Source: Tuctoria greenei (taxonomy: Eukaryota > Streptophyta > Magnoliopsida > Poales > Poaceae). Taken from it: a stretch of 64,000 nucleotides of DNA. Shown here piece after piece: positions 42,363 through 53,907 of the stretch (position 1 is its first letter; the number at the start of each line of letters is the position of its first letter). Both the position numbers and the translations under genes were made by a program. The notes beneath the pieces were generated by a model. It did no database searches. It was given only the letters and a program-made list of their open reading frames with translations, and was not told the origin of the DNA. Location of the stretch: positions 187,259,499 through 187,323,498 of the forward strand of contig JAYESD010000003.1 in the NCBI GenBank assembly GCA_036927565.1, given 5' to 3'.

Positions 42363-45300
42363 AGCATTTCTAGTGCCGTTGCCGGAGAAGGCAAAGGAAG
42401 TGAAGGATAGTTATCACTTGTGATTATGATATAAGTACTAGTAGTTATTAGACAGGATTACCCTTGCTTGTTTTCTCTTTTTGTGTGAAAAGAGGGTAGT
42501 ATTGGCTAACCCATTTCATGGGATGGCCAACGAGGACGCTAGTGCTCAACTACAAGATGATTCAAGGTGTACCTCAACAAATTTCCGCTGGGCAACACCA
42601 TTGCCTATCACAGAAGAATTTCAGCTGCAAGTAGAAGCCAAAATCATCCATCCCCAAGCTTGGGGAAGGCTCCAAGAGTTTTTCTTGGTTTGCCTACATC
42701 ATGGGGTGGATATTTGGCTCTTCATCCAACACTCATGTCATGGGTTGGCACCACCAATCCATGACCACATTCGTGCTGCAACTGATGGAGTCCTGTTCTC
42801 ATTCATCATGGATGAGAATATGGTCTCCACACAAGGGGTGGATTGAAGAATGCTCTAGTTCCCTTAGCTTTGCATGCACACCACTTAACAAGGTGGACAT
42901 GCTAGTTATGGAACTACACCTCCAATTGATGTAACATGATGATCAAGCCAATGGAGAAGTGTTTGGATGGTCCAAACCATGGATATTCACATGATTTGTG
43001 AAAATCTATGTCAACATGGGCCACTTGTGGAATCATTTTCCTAGGAATCACGAGGATTCTTCCTTTCAAACACAAGTCCAATGGCTATCACCTACAAGGA
43101 GGTCAAGGGTGAATTAGCATCACCCTTGTAATCAAGGAGCCTATGGGGATTTCAAGGGATTTAAGTTCAAGTAGCCTACCTTGAAGTATCTTGTCCATAG
43201 CCAAGCAAGAAATCAAGACAATATTTACATGAAGCTCTTGGCCAAGCATAAGAAACTTAAAAGAGCATTAAAGATCCAAGATATCCCACAATCACTTGTT
43301 GGGATCCCTACCCTTCGACCAAGCTCATGCAACCTAGGGCAAGTGACATTGTGGATGAAGCATTTCTTGTTTGATTGTGGAGTCCACATGTCATCATGCC
43401 CAAGGAAGCTTTTGATCCATGATCAAAGTATGGGTTGACCTAAAGGAATATCAAGAAGGTCGAAGTGACACCCCAAAAAAAAATACAAGCCTCACCATGC
43501 TCATGAGAGAATATATTCAAGAGGGAGAAGTTGTCACTACGTCAACAAGTCTCTATCAAGACGATGGAGAGGCTAGGGCCATCATGTGATCCACATGTAC
43601 AACAGGCATGCCAAAGGATATTTGGCATGTCAATCAAGAGAAGTTGTTCACATCTTCAACTCCGATATTGGATAACAAATCATCGCACTAAACAGGACGG
43701 AGGTAAGTCCCAATCATCAAACTTCAAAAATTTGGTGAGTCCTTGCCAATAGGTCAATTGATAGTTATCTCATATTTGATTTCCCAATTGCATATTTGAA
43801 TTTCCCATCAATCTTTGCATTTGCATTTAGCATGTTTGAATTTTCACACTTGCATGTTGGAAGGTAAAATTTCCAACCATCATAAAACCAAAATTTTGAA
43901 TTAGGAAAAAAATTTATTTGGATATGAACCTTGGGCGTATCCACTTGAATTCATCTTCCTAATTCAATCCAAAAATATTTCCCTCAATATTCGTTGCATT
44001 TGGAAGTTGTTTCAAGTTCGGCAAAACAATTTGACAAAGGGTACAACATGTTTTTGAGCTAACGTAACCCGTTTTCGAGTTGCTTTGTTTGTTCTTAATT
44101 TTAGCGCAGCTAGGACAATATTTGTAAAGAGTTTGAAAGGCCTCATCAAGCGCATATCCTACCATCAGTCTCTTTTTGAGTTCTTGGTGGAGGAATGCTC
44201 AAGATGGTGGCCCAATGGTGGAACAAAATGAAGCTCATTCAACTCCAACCTCAAGTTGGCAGGAGACATTGAACATAAAAGCTACACCAAAATCCATGGT
44301 TGTGAGTTTCTCACACAACGACCTTCAAAACCGAACTGCTCTTCAATTGAGGTACAAGTTTAAAATTTTTTGTCTTGGAATTACATTAGGATGGAATGAT
44401 TTTGGCTTACATTGGTAAGAAAGGTATACACCTTCTCATCATTCAATTCTTATGCATCCCCACGAGAGTAAGTGTTGGCATTGCTCTTTTGCTCTTTTTG
44501 ATTCTTCAAGAATGATTGTAAACTTACTTAGGAATAAATTTAAACAAGTACCTAGAATTTCATAAGCATTGCTAAAATTGACTTAGGAAATTGTTGGTAG
44601 CAAAAGCTAAGTCCAATTCTAGATTGTTGTGGGATATGATATAGTGATAAGAGCTATTAATATCCTAGTTGAAAGTGAAACTTGATTTCACGGAGAAAAT
44701 TAAAAATGGGAGTTCCTCATTTGATATAAATTCCTACCAAAGTCATATGTTGATTTGAATTAAGTAAACCTTATACATATGCTATTTGCCTTCACATTGA
44801 GCCTAGCCAAACTAGTATAGACCTATGTGAGAATCTTTTCATGCTTTAAAGATCAAAATGGCACGGGCACATGCTAAACTTCTACACTAGAAGTTAGCAA
44901 AATTTTGTCATACCAATCCACCACCAAAAACATACTCCATGATTTTCATGCATAATACTCTTGAAATTATTTGAAAAAGAGTAGAGGACATGGCTATAAG
45001 AAAAAGAAAATGCATGCTCATATACAAGAGCGTGAGAAAAAAGAGAGAATAAGTAGCCATGTTTCATCCACACAAAAATATAAGAGTGCATACAAAGGAG
45101 TCATCTTCATATTTCTACTCCACAAATATTCCATCACACATGCACAAATCTTGATCAAAAGTATGATTTTTTCTCCTAAGGCTTACTCTTTTCACTTAGC
45201 AATATATGTGTTGCAAATACGCCTACTCTTGACCCCTACCAAGCTCCACATACAAGTCTTATTTAGATGTAGGACAAGAAAGGCATTGCCTTGGTGAGGG

Positions 45301-45553
45301 TACAAATACATTAGGTGATGCATGCTCATTTTATTATTCTGTCCTTCAGCCACCGAAGAAAAGGATGAGGCATAATCCCCATAAAGACAAAGAAAAAGGG
45401 TGAGGTACCATAGCCAATTTATTCAATGCAAGGTAGAATACTTTGTTGTGCACTTGGTACTTTTGCAAAATAGGACATCCTAGCAACTCCTGATCAACAA
45501 CCTAAGTCCTTATCTTTGCTCCGGGATGAGCAAAGGATAAGCTTGGGGGAATT
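42363..45553 (+). other. Non-coding internal region of the Athila-like element
   Basis: No gag or pol can be recognised; frames are short and AT-rich. A short stretch at 42510-42560 (HGMANEDASAQLQ) vaguely recalls the gag start of such elements. A piece of LTR-like sequence recurs at 43352-43395. The 3' end has GGGATGAGCAAAGGATAAGC followed by TTGGGGGAATT, the PPT region. Confidence 0.7.
42371..42389 (+). other. Primer-binding site of the Athila-like element
   Basis: TAGTGCCGTTGCCGGAGAA, preceded by CATTTC, follows the LTR end CATCAACA. It differs at two positions from the usual TGGCGCCGTTGCCGGGGA of Athila elements. Confidence 0.75.
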
Positions 45554-47048
45554 TGTTGACCGTCGTTATATACCTCAACCGTCAATATAACTCAATTATG
45601 TGAATGAATGAATATTTCTTACACACATTATAGTTAGAAATAACCTAGTTCTACTTGTACTTGGAGAAATTAGTGCATGCAGGTATTTTATATAGAATTG
45701 AGGTGAAACAAGGGGATATATCATATAAAATATCATCCCAACCAATCAACACCGACATGTGACATCACATGGATCAAATGGCCTACAAACAGAAGTGTCC
45801 GACGCCATCCAACGGTGTATCACCCATATCAATCAATGGGACCCACCTGAAAGTGACATGAAGGAAGCACACCGCAAACGGAGCCAAGGCCAGGTCAGCC
45901 GAACAGGGGGTTTGGCCGACCTCTTCCTAGCACCAAACATAGTCAACTTCCACGTGTCGACTCCCTGTGATGCCATGATAATTATGAAGACTGATTTGTG
46001 CGCTTCTGGTGGCTGGAACCGACCCTTCTCCATCTATAAATAGGACCCCTCACCCCTCACTTCAACACACACCACTTGAGCATCATTGTATTGTATCTAC
46101 TAGTTCTTTTAGTTCCTTAGTGGAGGTTAGGCTGTAGAGAGTAGCCTCTAGTCCCAAGTACAAATTGGGAAAGGTATGGCTTATGTATCTTTTCTTATAT
46201 TTTTGACTTTATGCATAATAAATATATTATCTTTAGTATTCTCTTATTCATATACTTGGATGAAACATTTCTTGTTTGATTGTGGATTCCATGTATGTGG
46301 TAGGTATAGTCTTTATGATCATGTCCTAATGTCATTACACTATCATCATAAACACTATAAACTCGCACTATAGTCTAATTAGCTATGATATGATCATGTT
46401 AATATGAATGACTTATGGTATGTTTCAACATTGGTTCAACGATGTTTAGGTTAGTCATTGCCTTAGGATGGCTTGTGCTGCGACTCTTAAGATATTTACT
46501 TAATATGCTATCATAGTGCTAGAATATTTAAGTAGCGTTGGATGTCTCGTAGACCCACGAATTGAGGAGGTAGGCAGTAGGTGGTGACAACCCTATCTGT
46601 CCTTTGTAATCCTCCACGTTCGGCTATGCCACAAGCTCTTTGCAAGAGTCATCTAGTATTGCTAGGAGTAAACCCGTGCCCAATGTGTTGAACAACTTAG
46701 CATAAAGATTCACCATTGACATGCTCATTAGTACCTAACCTAGGCTATGTATATGTATATTAGAAGCATTGTAGGAGCAACTCCCCAATGCTTAGTCTAA
46801 TCTCCATTAGGACCCATTTACCCTTTAGAATAGATTACTTAGGTGTGTGTCACACTACCCATATTATCAACATACCTATGTCTTGATAATTGAATCCCAC
46901 AGCCTGATCATAAGAGCAGTGTCTACTTTACTCCATTGCATTCCTTTGGGATAAATACAATTTCCTTGGGAATACTCTTGGGTGAAATGCTACACGACAG
47001 TTTCTGTGCGCTTGTGGATTTTTATTTGTGATGTAAGAAATGTCAACA
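45554..47048 (+). repeat. Athila-like LTR 2 (1495 bp)
   Basis: TGTTGACCGTCGTTATATACC-type start and TGTCAACA end. A TATA-like CTATAAATAGG is at about 46033. It is complete. Confidence 0.88.
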
Positions 47049-47280
47049 CTTGCTCCATTTAGTATTATGTCTTTCAACTACCCATGAATATGAAAAGCAT
47101 AAGCCCCATAATGACTTAAGAAGGGTAGAGTACCATAGCCGATCTTTTGCAATACTAGGTAGAGTATTTTGTTGTGCACTTGACACTTTTGAAAGGTAGA
47201 ACATTATATCTCTACTACTGATCATTAACCTAAAGACTTGACTTTGCTTGGGACGAGCAAAGGATGAGCTTGGGGAAGTT
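47049..47280 (+). other. Second internal remnant (3' end only)
   Basis: Aligns with 45320-45553, ending in AAGGATGAGCTTGGGGAAGTT. No PBS follows LTR 2, so most of an internal region is missing here. Confidence 0.8.
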
Positions 47281-49212
47281 TGTTGACGACTGTTATATCT
47301 CAATTTCACCCGTCAATATAACTCAGTTATATGAAGGATATGTCATGTATTGCACACATGACCTTTCTACTTAACCTATTTTCACTTGTCCTTGGAAAAA
47401 TAGTGCATGCAGACTTTTTATACAGGAATTGAGCTGAAAGAGGGGAGCAATCCTAAAAAGTACCATCCCAGCCAATCAGGCAACGACATGTGGTCACATG
47501 GATCAAATGGGCCACAAACAGACGTTTCTGAGGAGATCCAACGGTGTATCACCCATATCAATCAATAGGACCCACCTGGAAGTCACCACGAGTAAGCATA
47601 CGCAGAGTGAAGCAAAGACCAGGTCGGTCGACCTCCTCTTGGTACCAACTCGGTCCACGTTTCACTCACTTGTGGTGCCCTGATAATGATTACGACTGAT
47701 TCACGCACTTTTGGTGGCGGGAACCGAACCTTCTCCAGTTGTAAATAGGACCCCCTACCCTTCACTTCAACACACACCACTTTAGGTTCATTCTATTGTA
47801 TCCACTACTTTCCACAGTCTTAGAGGAGTTTAAGCTGTAGAAAGGAGAGGCTCTAGTCCCAAGTCCAAATTAGGAAAAGAGTAGAGGGAGTCTCTCTTCC
47901 CAATTCCATATCGAAAAAGGTATGGATCATGTATTCCTTCTTGTATTTCTGACTTTATTCATCTTTAGTCTTCTGTTATACGTATGCTTGGATGAAGCGT
48001 TTCTTGTTTGATTGTGGAGTCCATGTATGTGGTAAGTATAGTATTTATGATTGCACTATAATCTCATCTTATCATCATAAACACTATAAACCTCCACTGT
48101 AGTCTAACTAATTGTGATATGACTATGTTAATATGAATAAATATGTTTTGTATCAACATTGGTTTTAATGATGATTTAGTTTATTGTCTTAGTATGGCTT
48201 GTGCCTAGGCACTTAAGGTATTTACTTAATATGCTAGCATAGTGCTAGGATAGTTAACTAGAGTTGAATGTCTCGTAGACCCACCAATCACAGAGGTAGG
48301 CAGCAGGTGGTGATAGCCCTTTTGTCCTTTTTAATGCTCCACGTTCGGCTATGCCACAGACTCTTGGCGGGAGTCGTACTAGCACTACAGGAAAAGCGAT
48401 CATTTGCGACGGCCGACTTTATTTGCGACGGCCAGCCGTCGCAAATACCTTAAATTGCGACGGCCCGCCTCTGGCCGTCGCAAATAAGGTGGCCGTCGCA
48501 AATCATAACTTATTTGCGACGGCCTTCGGGCCGGCCGTCGCAAATAAGGGCTTATTTGCGACGGCAAACCCTAGGACCGTCGCAAATAACGCAGCCGTCG
48601 CAAATAAACCCTTATTTGCGACGGCCAGTTAAAAGGCCGTCGCAAATAGGATTTAATTGCGACGGCCGTAAGTCCGAGCCGTCGCAATTAACAAGGCCGT
48701 CGCAAATTAAGTCTTATATCGGGAAGCTCCACCGCGACGGCATCTGGCTTATTTGCGACGGCTTCGGCCGTCGCAAATCATCGGGATTCCTGTAGTGTAG
48801 TATTGCTAGGAGTAAGTCCGTGCCCGATGTGTTGAACAACATAGCATAGGAATTCAGCATTAACATGATTCATTAGTAATTGACTTAGGTTATGTATATG
48901 TACAATAGAAGCATTGTAGGAGTAACTCACTATCCCTTAGTCTAATCTCTCTCTAGGATCCATTTATCCCTCTTAGAATATAATGCTCTTGTGTATGTCA
49001 CACTATCTCCAATTATCCATTATCCATCCTCACTAGAACCCTACCTAGACCATTCTACCCTTTCTATTTGATGATTGCTACACTTCCACCTAGCCTTCCC
49101 TTGAGATAAAATAAATGACACTCTTGGAATACTCTTTTGAGGGAAAATGCTACATTGATAATTTTCGTGCGTTTGCGAATTTTATTTTGTGATCCTAAGG
49201 AACCATTAACCA
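47281..49212 (+). repeat. Athila-like LTR 3, carrying a MITE
   Basis: TGTTGACGACTG ... ATTAACCA. Without the MITE and its 3-bp duplication it is about 1514 bp, like LTR 2. GCATTTCTGATGC after it is a relic of the PBS region. Confidence 0.86.
48383..48797. mobile_element. CACTA-type MITE (415 bp), TSD TAG
   Basis: The terminal inverted repeat is CACTACAGGAA ... TTCCTGTAGTG, flanked by TAG (48380-48382 and 48798-48800). The sister LTRs at about 41968 and 46649 have the uninterrupted site CTAGTATTGCTAG. Inside are about nine TTTGCGACGGC and nine GCCGTCGCAAA motifs in facing pairs. There is no ORF of its own. Confidence 0.95.
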
Positions 49213-49229
49213 GCATTTCTGATGCACTA

Positions 49230-51045
49230 GTCAGAGATGAATTGTTAGTGGTGCGTAAGAAATATCAACAACGACTCCCGTTCCGCATGCAACGGATCTT
49301 AGTGCGCAACCCAATCCCTTTGTTGCAACGCGTGCAAGAAACTCATCGCCAGTCTTGGGATCCAACGCACTTGCCGCACCTCATTTACTCCTACCAAGCG
49401 CGCACGAACCAATCCCATGCACCGAGCAACACTCCCATGCCACGCGCGCCCATCAACAAACAATTACGCAGAACCAACCCACCCGTCATCACATGACTAC
49501 ACGAGCTAGAGCTGGAATTTTTCAACCCAATCAAAACTACGCTGCCATTGCGACCATACAGCCTACTCCTCCTCCCACCTCTGTTTGCGCTGTGATGCGA
49601 AATCCTCTATGGTTCAATGCCATGAAGGAAAAATTTGCAGCTCTACAATCTAACAAGACGTGGTCACTTGTTCCCAGACCTGCAGGCATAAATATCATCT
49701 TGGGCAAGTGGATCTTCAAGAACAAACTCAATGCAGATGGGAGCCTTGAGCGTCGAAAGGCAAGATGGGTGGTCCGTGGCTTAAGCAACAGCAGAAAATC
49801 GACTTTGACCAGACTTTTTCCCCTGTTGTAATGCCGCCCACAATACGGACCGTTCTGCATCTATCGGCATCAAGACATTGGCCCGTGCATCAACTCGATG
49901 TTAAAAACGCCTTCTTGCACGGCGACCTTCAAGAACGGGCGTACTGCTGCCAGCCAACTGGATTCGTTGACCCTAACCATCCGGACCTCGTATGCTTGTT
50001 GTCCAAGTCCCTTTATGGACTACGACAGGCACCCCGGGCGTGGTTCTGTACATTCGCCGCCGAGCTCAAGAAGATCGGATTTCATGCAGCACGTTCTGAC
50101 TCTTCACTGTTCAACTTCCAACATGGGAAAGAGCTCGCCTACTTGCTCCTCTACGTCGACGACATCATCATCACCGCGTCCACAGCGACACTGCTTCATA
50201 AACTTGTCGGCCACCTCAGCAAATCTTTCGCTATGAAAGATCTTGAATGGCTGCTCTACTTCCTCGGCATTCAAGTGCAGCGCTCCAAGGATTGGTTCTT
50301 CCTTACACAGGCGTCGTATGCTGAAGATATCTTGGACCGTGTCTGGATGCTAAACTGCAAGCCGACCGCAACTCCTGTCGACACAAAACCAAAGGTGTCT
50401 GCGACCTCCGGCAAAGTTGCTTCCGACGCCAAATTCTACAGGAGCATCGCCGGCGCACTCCAGTACTTAACACTCACTTGCCCGGACATTGTATATGTGG
50501 TAAATCAAATTTGCCTCTACATGCATGCCCCGTGTGATGACCACTGGAGCTTGGTCATAAGAATCCTAAGGTACATGAAGGGAACCATCAACTACGGCCT
50601 ACAAATTCATTCTACTCCAGGATGCGAGCTGACCGCATACTCCAACGCGGACTGGCCGGCTGCCCGGACACTCACTGGTCAACTTCGAGATACTGCATCT
50701 TCCTCGGCGATTCACTCATCTCGTGGTCCTTCAAACGCCAGACTACGGTCTCTCGCTCTAGCGCCGAAGCGGAGTACAATGCTGTGGCGAACGCGACGAT
50801 AGAGTGTTGCTGGATACCGCCAACTACTCAGCGAGCTCCAAGTCGATGTCAACAAGGAGAACACTCATGTACTATGACAATGTGTGGGGGGGTCTTCCTC
50901 ACCCAGAACCCAGTGCACCACGGTCGCACCAAGCACGTTGAACTTGATGTTCACTCCGTGCGTGACAAGGTGGCGCTGGGGCAGCTCCGCGTCAAGCACG
51001 TCCCGAAACAAATACAATTCGCCGATGTCATGGGTCCTTAGGCTT
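49230..51045 (+). pseudogene. Copia RT-RNase H fragment
   Basis: Three overlapping frames. From about 49500: MTTRARAGIFQPNQNYA, NPLWFNAMKEKFAALQSNKT and GKWIFKNKLNADGSLER. Then a frameshift near 49785, followed by QTFSPVVMPPTIRTVLHLSA, LDVKNAFLHGDL, YGLRQAPRAW and the catalytic YVDDIII. RNase H begins YSNADWP and continues in another frame (DSLISWSFKRQTTVSRSSAE), ending HVPKQIQFADV. It is truncated at both ends, and no LTRs were found. It differs from the SIRE-type copies; the lineage was not assigned. Confidence 0.88.
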
Positions 51046-51133
51046 CCGTTGCGTGCACATTTGCATGCGTGCCATGCACGAGTCTTTAGCCCACACGTCC
51101 GCTGCGCACCCGGCGCTTGCGCTTCAGCCTTTA

Positions 51134-51607
51134 TGTTAGCCAGACGCGACGCGCACGCAAGAACGCAAAGAAAATTCGGAAGCGAGAGAAGGAAGATCAA
51201 CAGAAGCAGACACGGCAAGTGCATGAACACATGCAGCACTCGAACGCTGCCTTGCTTCTGCCTTTTCTCTGTGTTACAAACGAGACGCTAACAACACCTT
51301 AAATAGGCAGCGGCCACATCATACGGGAGCAACAAACTCCTGCACTTGCCGTTGCCCAAGATCTGCGCTGCCCGCGAGCGCCTACTCGCGCGCGCGCACG
51401 GCACGCCCACTCCGTTCGTCCGTCGACTCGTTCCGCACACGTACACACAACGGCCACGCTCATACGTGCCAGTACCCACACGATGCACATACAGACATAC
51501 CACGCACACATACGTGTTAACCATATACACACACATGTTCCCGTAACGTGCATGGCCAGACCACGCCCAAACGTTATCAGCCTGACGTCGGGTTTTCTTT
51601 CCTAACA
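51134..51607 (-). repeat. TR-GAG 3' LTR (474 bp)
   Basis: TGTTAGCCAGACGCG ... TTCCTAACA with inverted ends TGTTAG / CTAACA. It is close to 52469-52936. Confidence 0.88.
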
Positions 51608-51642
51608 ATCTCCCCCTAAACTCGAGCGTCAGCGCTCCGGGC

Positions 51643-52436
51643 TCACAGCAGCGCCGCTTCCTCGTCGGCGTTGGCGAGCAGTGCCTCCTCCTCCATCTTT
51701 GGCTTGCGGCTGTCCCGGGCGAAGTGACTGCGAACGCCGCAGTTGAAACACCTTCTGAGATCGACGACGGCTTCGATTTCTGTCGGGCCTTCCATTCGGT
51801 CTCTCCGTGAGCAGGAGTTGACCATCACTTGTAGCAGTTTCGCTGCCTTAAGTGCGTCGACGACAACGTTCCTCAAGGCCTTAAGCCTCCCGAGCGCCTC
51901 CTCAAATGGCATCTTCTCAACAATGCATAACTGCTCAATCCCCGCTACGGTAGGATAGAGCCGATCTGGGATGGTGTCGAGACGCTTCTTGACCATGGTG
52001 GCGTCATCAATGGTCGCCCCAAGGCAGGCATACCTTGTCGTCATGCTGCTGATTTTCCGGCATAGTCGTCCAGCGACTCCGCGTCCTTCATGCTTAACTT
52101 GTCGAACTTGCCCTTGACAGTTGCAAGACGAGCAACCTTCACGCGATCATTGCCGACAAACCTAGTCTTGAGGCTCTCCCGAACCTCCTTCGCCGTCTTA
52201 TTTGTTGAAACCTGCATAAGGATTTCTTCGGGTAGCGCTAGGAGAAGTTGTGCTCTCGCCGTCTTGTCCTTCCGCGCATCCACTGCGCCTTCCGCCGGAG
52301 CCACCGCCTCCCACAGGCCTTGGGGCATCAAGGATTGCCTCCACCTTGATCGCCCATGCGGTGTAGCTTGCCGGCGACAACACTGGGTAGGACATGAAGA
52401 CTGTGCTCCCCCAGCACCATGAGGAATCATCGCCAT
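51643..52436 (-). pseudogene. TR-GAG gag with frameshifts
   Basis: The first ATG after the PBS is at 52436. Recognisable text lies in different frames: SPASYTAWAIKVEAILDA (near 52370-52330), then GLWEAVAPAEGAVDARKDKT ... SLKTRFVGNDRVKVARLATV, then, after another shift near 52044, TRYACLGATIDD and the zinc knuckle CFNCGVRSHFARDS with its last Cys changed. It is of the gag family of copia elements. It is not translatable as one protein. Confidence 0.85.
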
Positions 52437-52468
52437 GGAGGTAGGATCTTCCGGCTCTGAATACCAAT

Positions 52469-52936
52469 TGTTAGCCAGATACGACGCGCACGCAAGAATA
52501 CAATGAATATTTGGAAGCGAGAGAAGGAAGATCAACAGAAGCAGACACGACAAGTGCACGAACACATGCAGCGCTCGAACGCTGCCTTGCTTCTGCCTTT
52601 TCTCTGTGTTACAAACGAGACGCTAACAACCCCTTAAATAGGCAGCGACCACATCACACGGGAGCAACAAACTCCTGCACTTGCCGTTGCCCACGATCCG
52701 CGCTGCCCGCGAGCTCCTACTCGCGCGCGCGCACGCCGCCGTTCGTCCGTCGACTCGTTCCGCACATGTACACACAACGGTCACGCCCATATGTGTCAAT
52801 ACCTACACGATGCACATACCTGCTAACGGACACAGCACACACACATACGTGCTAACCATACGCACACACATGCTTCCTTTACGTGCATGGTCAGACCACG
52901 CCCAAACGTGATCAGCCTGACGTCTATTTCACGTTA
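52469..52936 (-). repeat. TR-GAG 5' LTR
   Basis: It starts TGTTAGCCAGATACG and is like the left LTR up to CCTGACGT (about 52923); the last bases have diverged. The PBS next to it reads TTGGTATTCAGAGC on minus (52455-52467), an iMet form with one extra base. Confidence 0.82.
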
Positions 52937-53373
52937 GCCTCCACGAGAGTACTCAGCATGTGTATATGTATGCATTAACAAATCAATAAACACCATCGAT
53001 TGAATCTCTATAATAGAAAACGGGTGATTACATACAGGCCTCACCCTTGCTGAATAAATAGCTATATATATTTAAATGGAAAGACTAATTATCAGGCGCC
53101 TGAGTCTTGCCCAGACTTCAGGCGCCGCGGTTGGACGCGGCTGGCTAAGCTGAGTAACATGATTAACTGTTTTTTAAATTGTTAATTTGTAATATGTAAG
53201 GATTATATTAATCATAAAATAATCAAACAAAATAATTTTATGATTGATTAACCTATAAAATAAATGGTTACCAATTAATTAAAATAATTAGTGCTTAATG
53301 ATAGTAATTAGCTACTAATTACTCGGTGTCTAATTTTTTTTTAAATTTCAGACACCTGAAATTTAAACAGCCC
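52937..53373. other. AT-rich flank upstream of CP12 pseudogene
   Basis: No gene is seen. It has CAGGCGCCTGA / TTCAGGCGCC at about 53093-53130 and a weaker CAGACACCTGA at 53349, perhaps ends of a small old transposon; not proven. Confidence 0.5.
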
Positions 53374-53375
53374 CA

Positions 53376-53383
53376 TATATAAA
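53376..53383 (+). promoter_or_regulatory. TATA box of CP12 pseudogene
   Basis: TATATAAA, about 120 bases upstream of the ATG at 53502, followed by a C/A-rich leader with no ATG. Confidence 0.6.
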
Positions 53384-53501
53384 ACTTCACCTCAGCTGCT
53401 CCGCAAACGCAGCGGCTCCTACAGTCAGTCAGTCGTACGTGACTAACAGCAAAAACAAAGTAAACACACCACGTCGCACAGAAAGTTCGTAGCACCAGAA
53501 A

Positions 53502-53907
53502 ATGGCGTCGACGATGGCCAACCTGAGCTTCTCCACTCCGGCGACCCTCGCGGCCGCCGACGTGCGCGCGAGGCAGCAGAAGGTTGCCGCCGGCCGCGTA
53601 TGCTTCATCGTGGCTCGCCGCAACGGCTTTGTTGTGTGGGCGAGCGGGCCGTCAACGCCGCCGGGCATCTCCGACAAGGTGTCGGACAGCATCAAGCAGG
53701 CGGAGGGAGGAGGCGTGCAAAGAAGAGACGGCCACCGGCGAGTGCACGGCGGGGTGGGACGAGATGGAGGAACTCAGCGCCGCGGCGAGCCACGCGCGAG
53801 ACAAGCTCAAGGACAACTCCGACCCGCTCGAGAACTACTGCAAGGACAACCCGGAGGCCGACGAGAGCCGCACCTACGACAACAGAGCCAGTGTGTCCGT
53901 CACATAG
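53502..53907 (+). pseudogene. CP12: CP12 (chloroplast Calvin-cycle regulator) pseudogene
   Basis: The sequence starts MASTMANLSFSTPATL with a typical transit peptide, then PPGISDKVSDSIKQAE. A 4-base duplication (GGAG, about 53706-53709) then shifts the frame. The second frame continues EACKEETATGEC, GWDEMEELSAAASHARDK and YCKDNPEADESRTYDN, and stops at 53905-53907. CP12 binds GAPDH and phosphoribulokinase in the dark through redox disulfides. Here the first Cys pair survives, but the second Cys of the C-terminal pair is Ser (DES in place of DEC), and the stop after YDN is lost, adding seven residues. It has no introns, as is common for CP12. TATA and leader suggest a duplicated gene that decayed rather than a processed copy. 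Confidence 0.9.

Larger units (their letters stand above)
41480..49212 (+). mobile_element. Athila-like non-coding LTR element array (LTR-internal-LTR-deleted internal-LTR)
   Basis: Three related LTRs (41481-42362 truncated, 45554-47048, 47281-49212) separate a 3.2-kb internal region and a 232-bp internal remnant. The PBS (GTGCCGTTGCCGGAGA) and the AAGCTTGGGGGA tract before each downstream LTR are of Athila type. No pol is present, so this is a non-autonomous, LARD-like element. It probably arose by unequal recombination or by a deletion between neighbours. Confidence 0.82.
51134..52936 (-). mobile_element. Gag-only copia element (TR-GAG type), 1.8 kb
   Basis: LTRs at 51134-51607 and 52469-about 52936 flank only 861 bases, with a PBS, a gag remnant and a PPT (TTTAGGGGGAGATT on minus, 51608-51621). 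No PR, integrase, RT or RNase H is present. Such gag-only elements (TR-GAG) are described in plants; they depend on other elements for pol. No clear target duplication was found. Confidence 0.85.

Noticed and set aside
42481..42846. Possible gag remnant in the Athila-like internal region
   Set aside because: Only about a dozen residues recall gag. It is too short and has no conserved core, so it was left as non-coding.
53093..53365. Small MITE with CAGGCGCCTGA ends upstream of CP12
   Set aside because: The second end is weak and no target duplication was found; recorded only as a remark.
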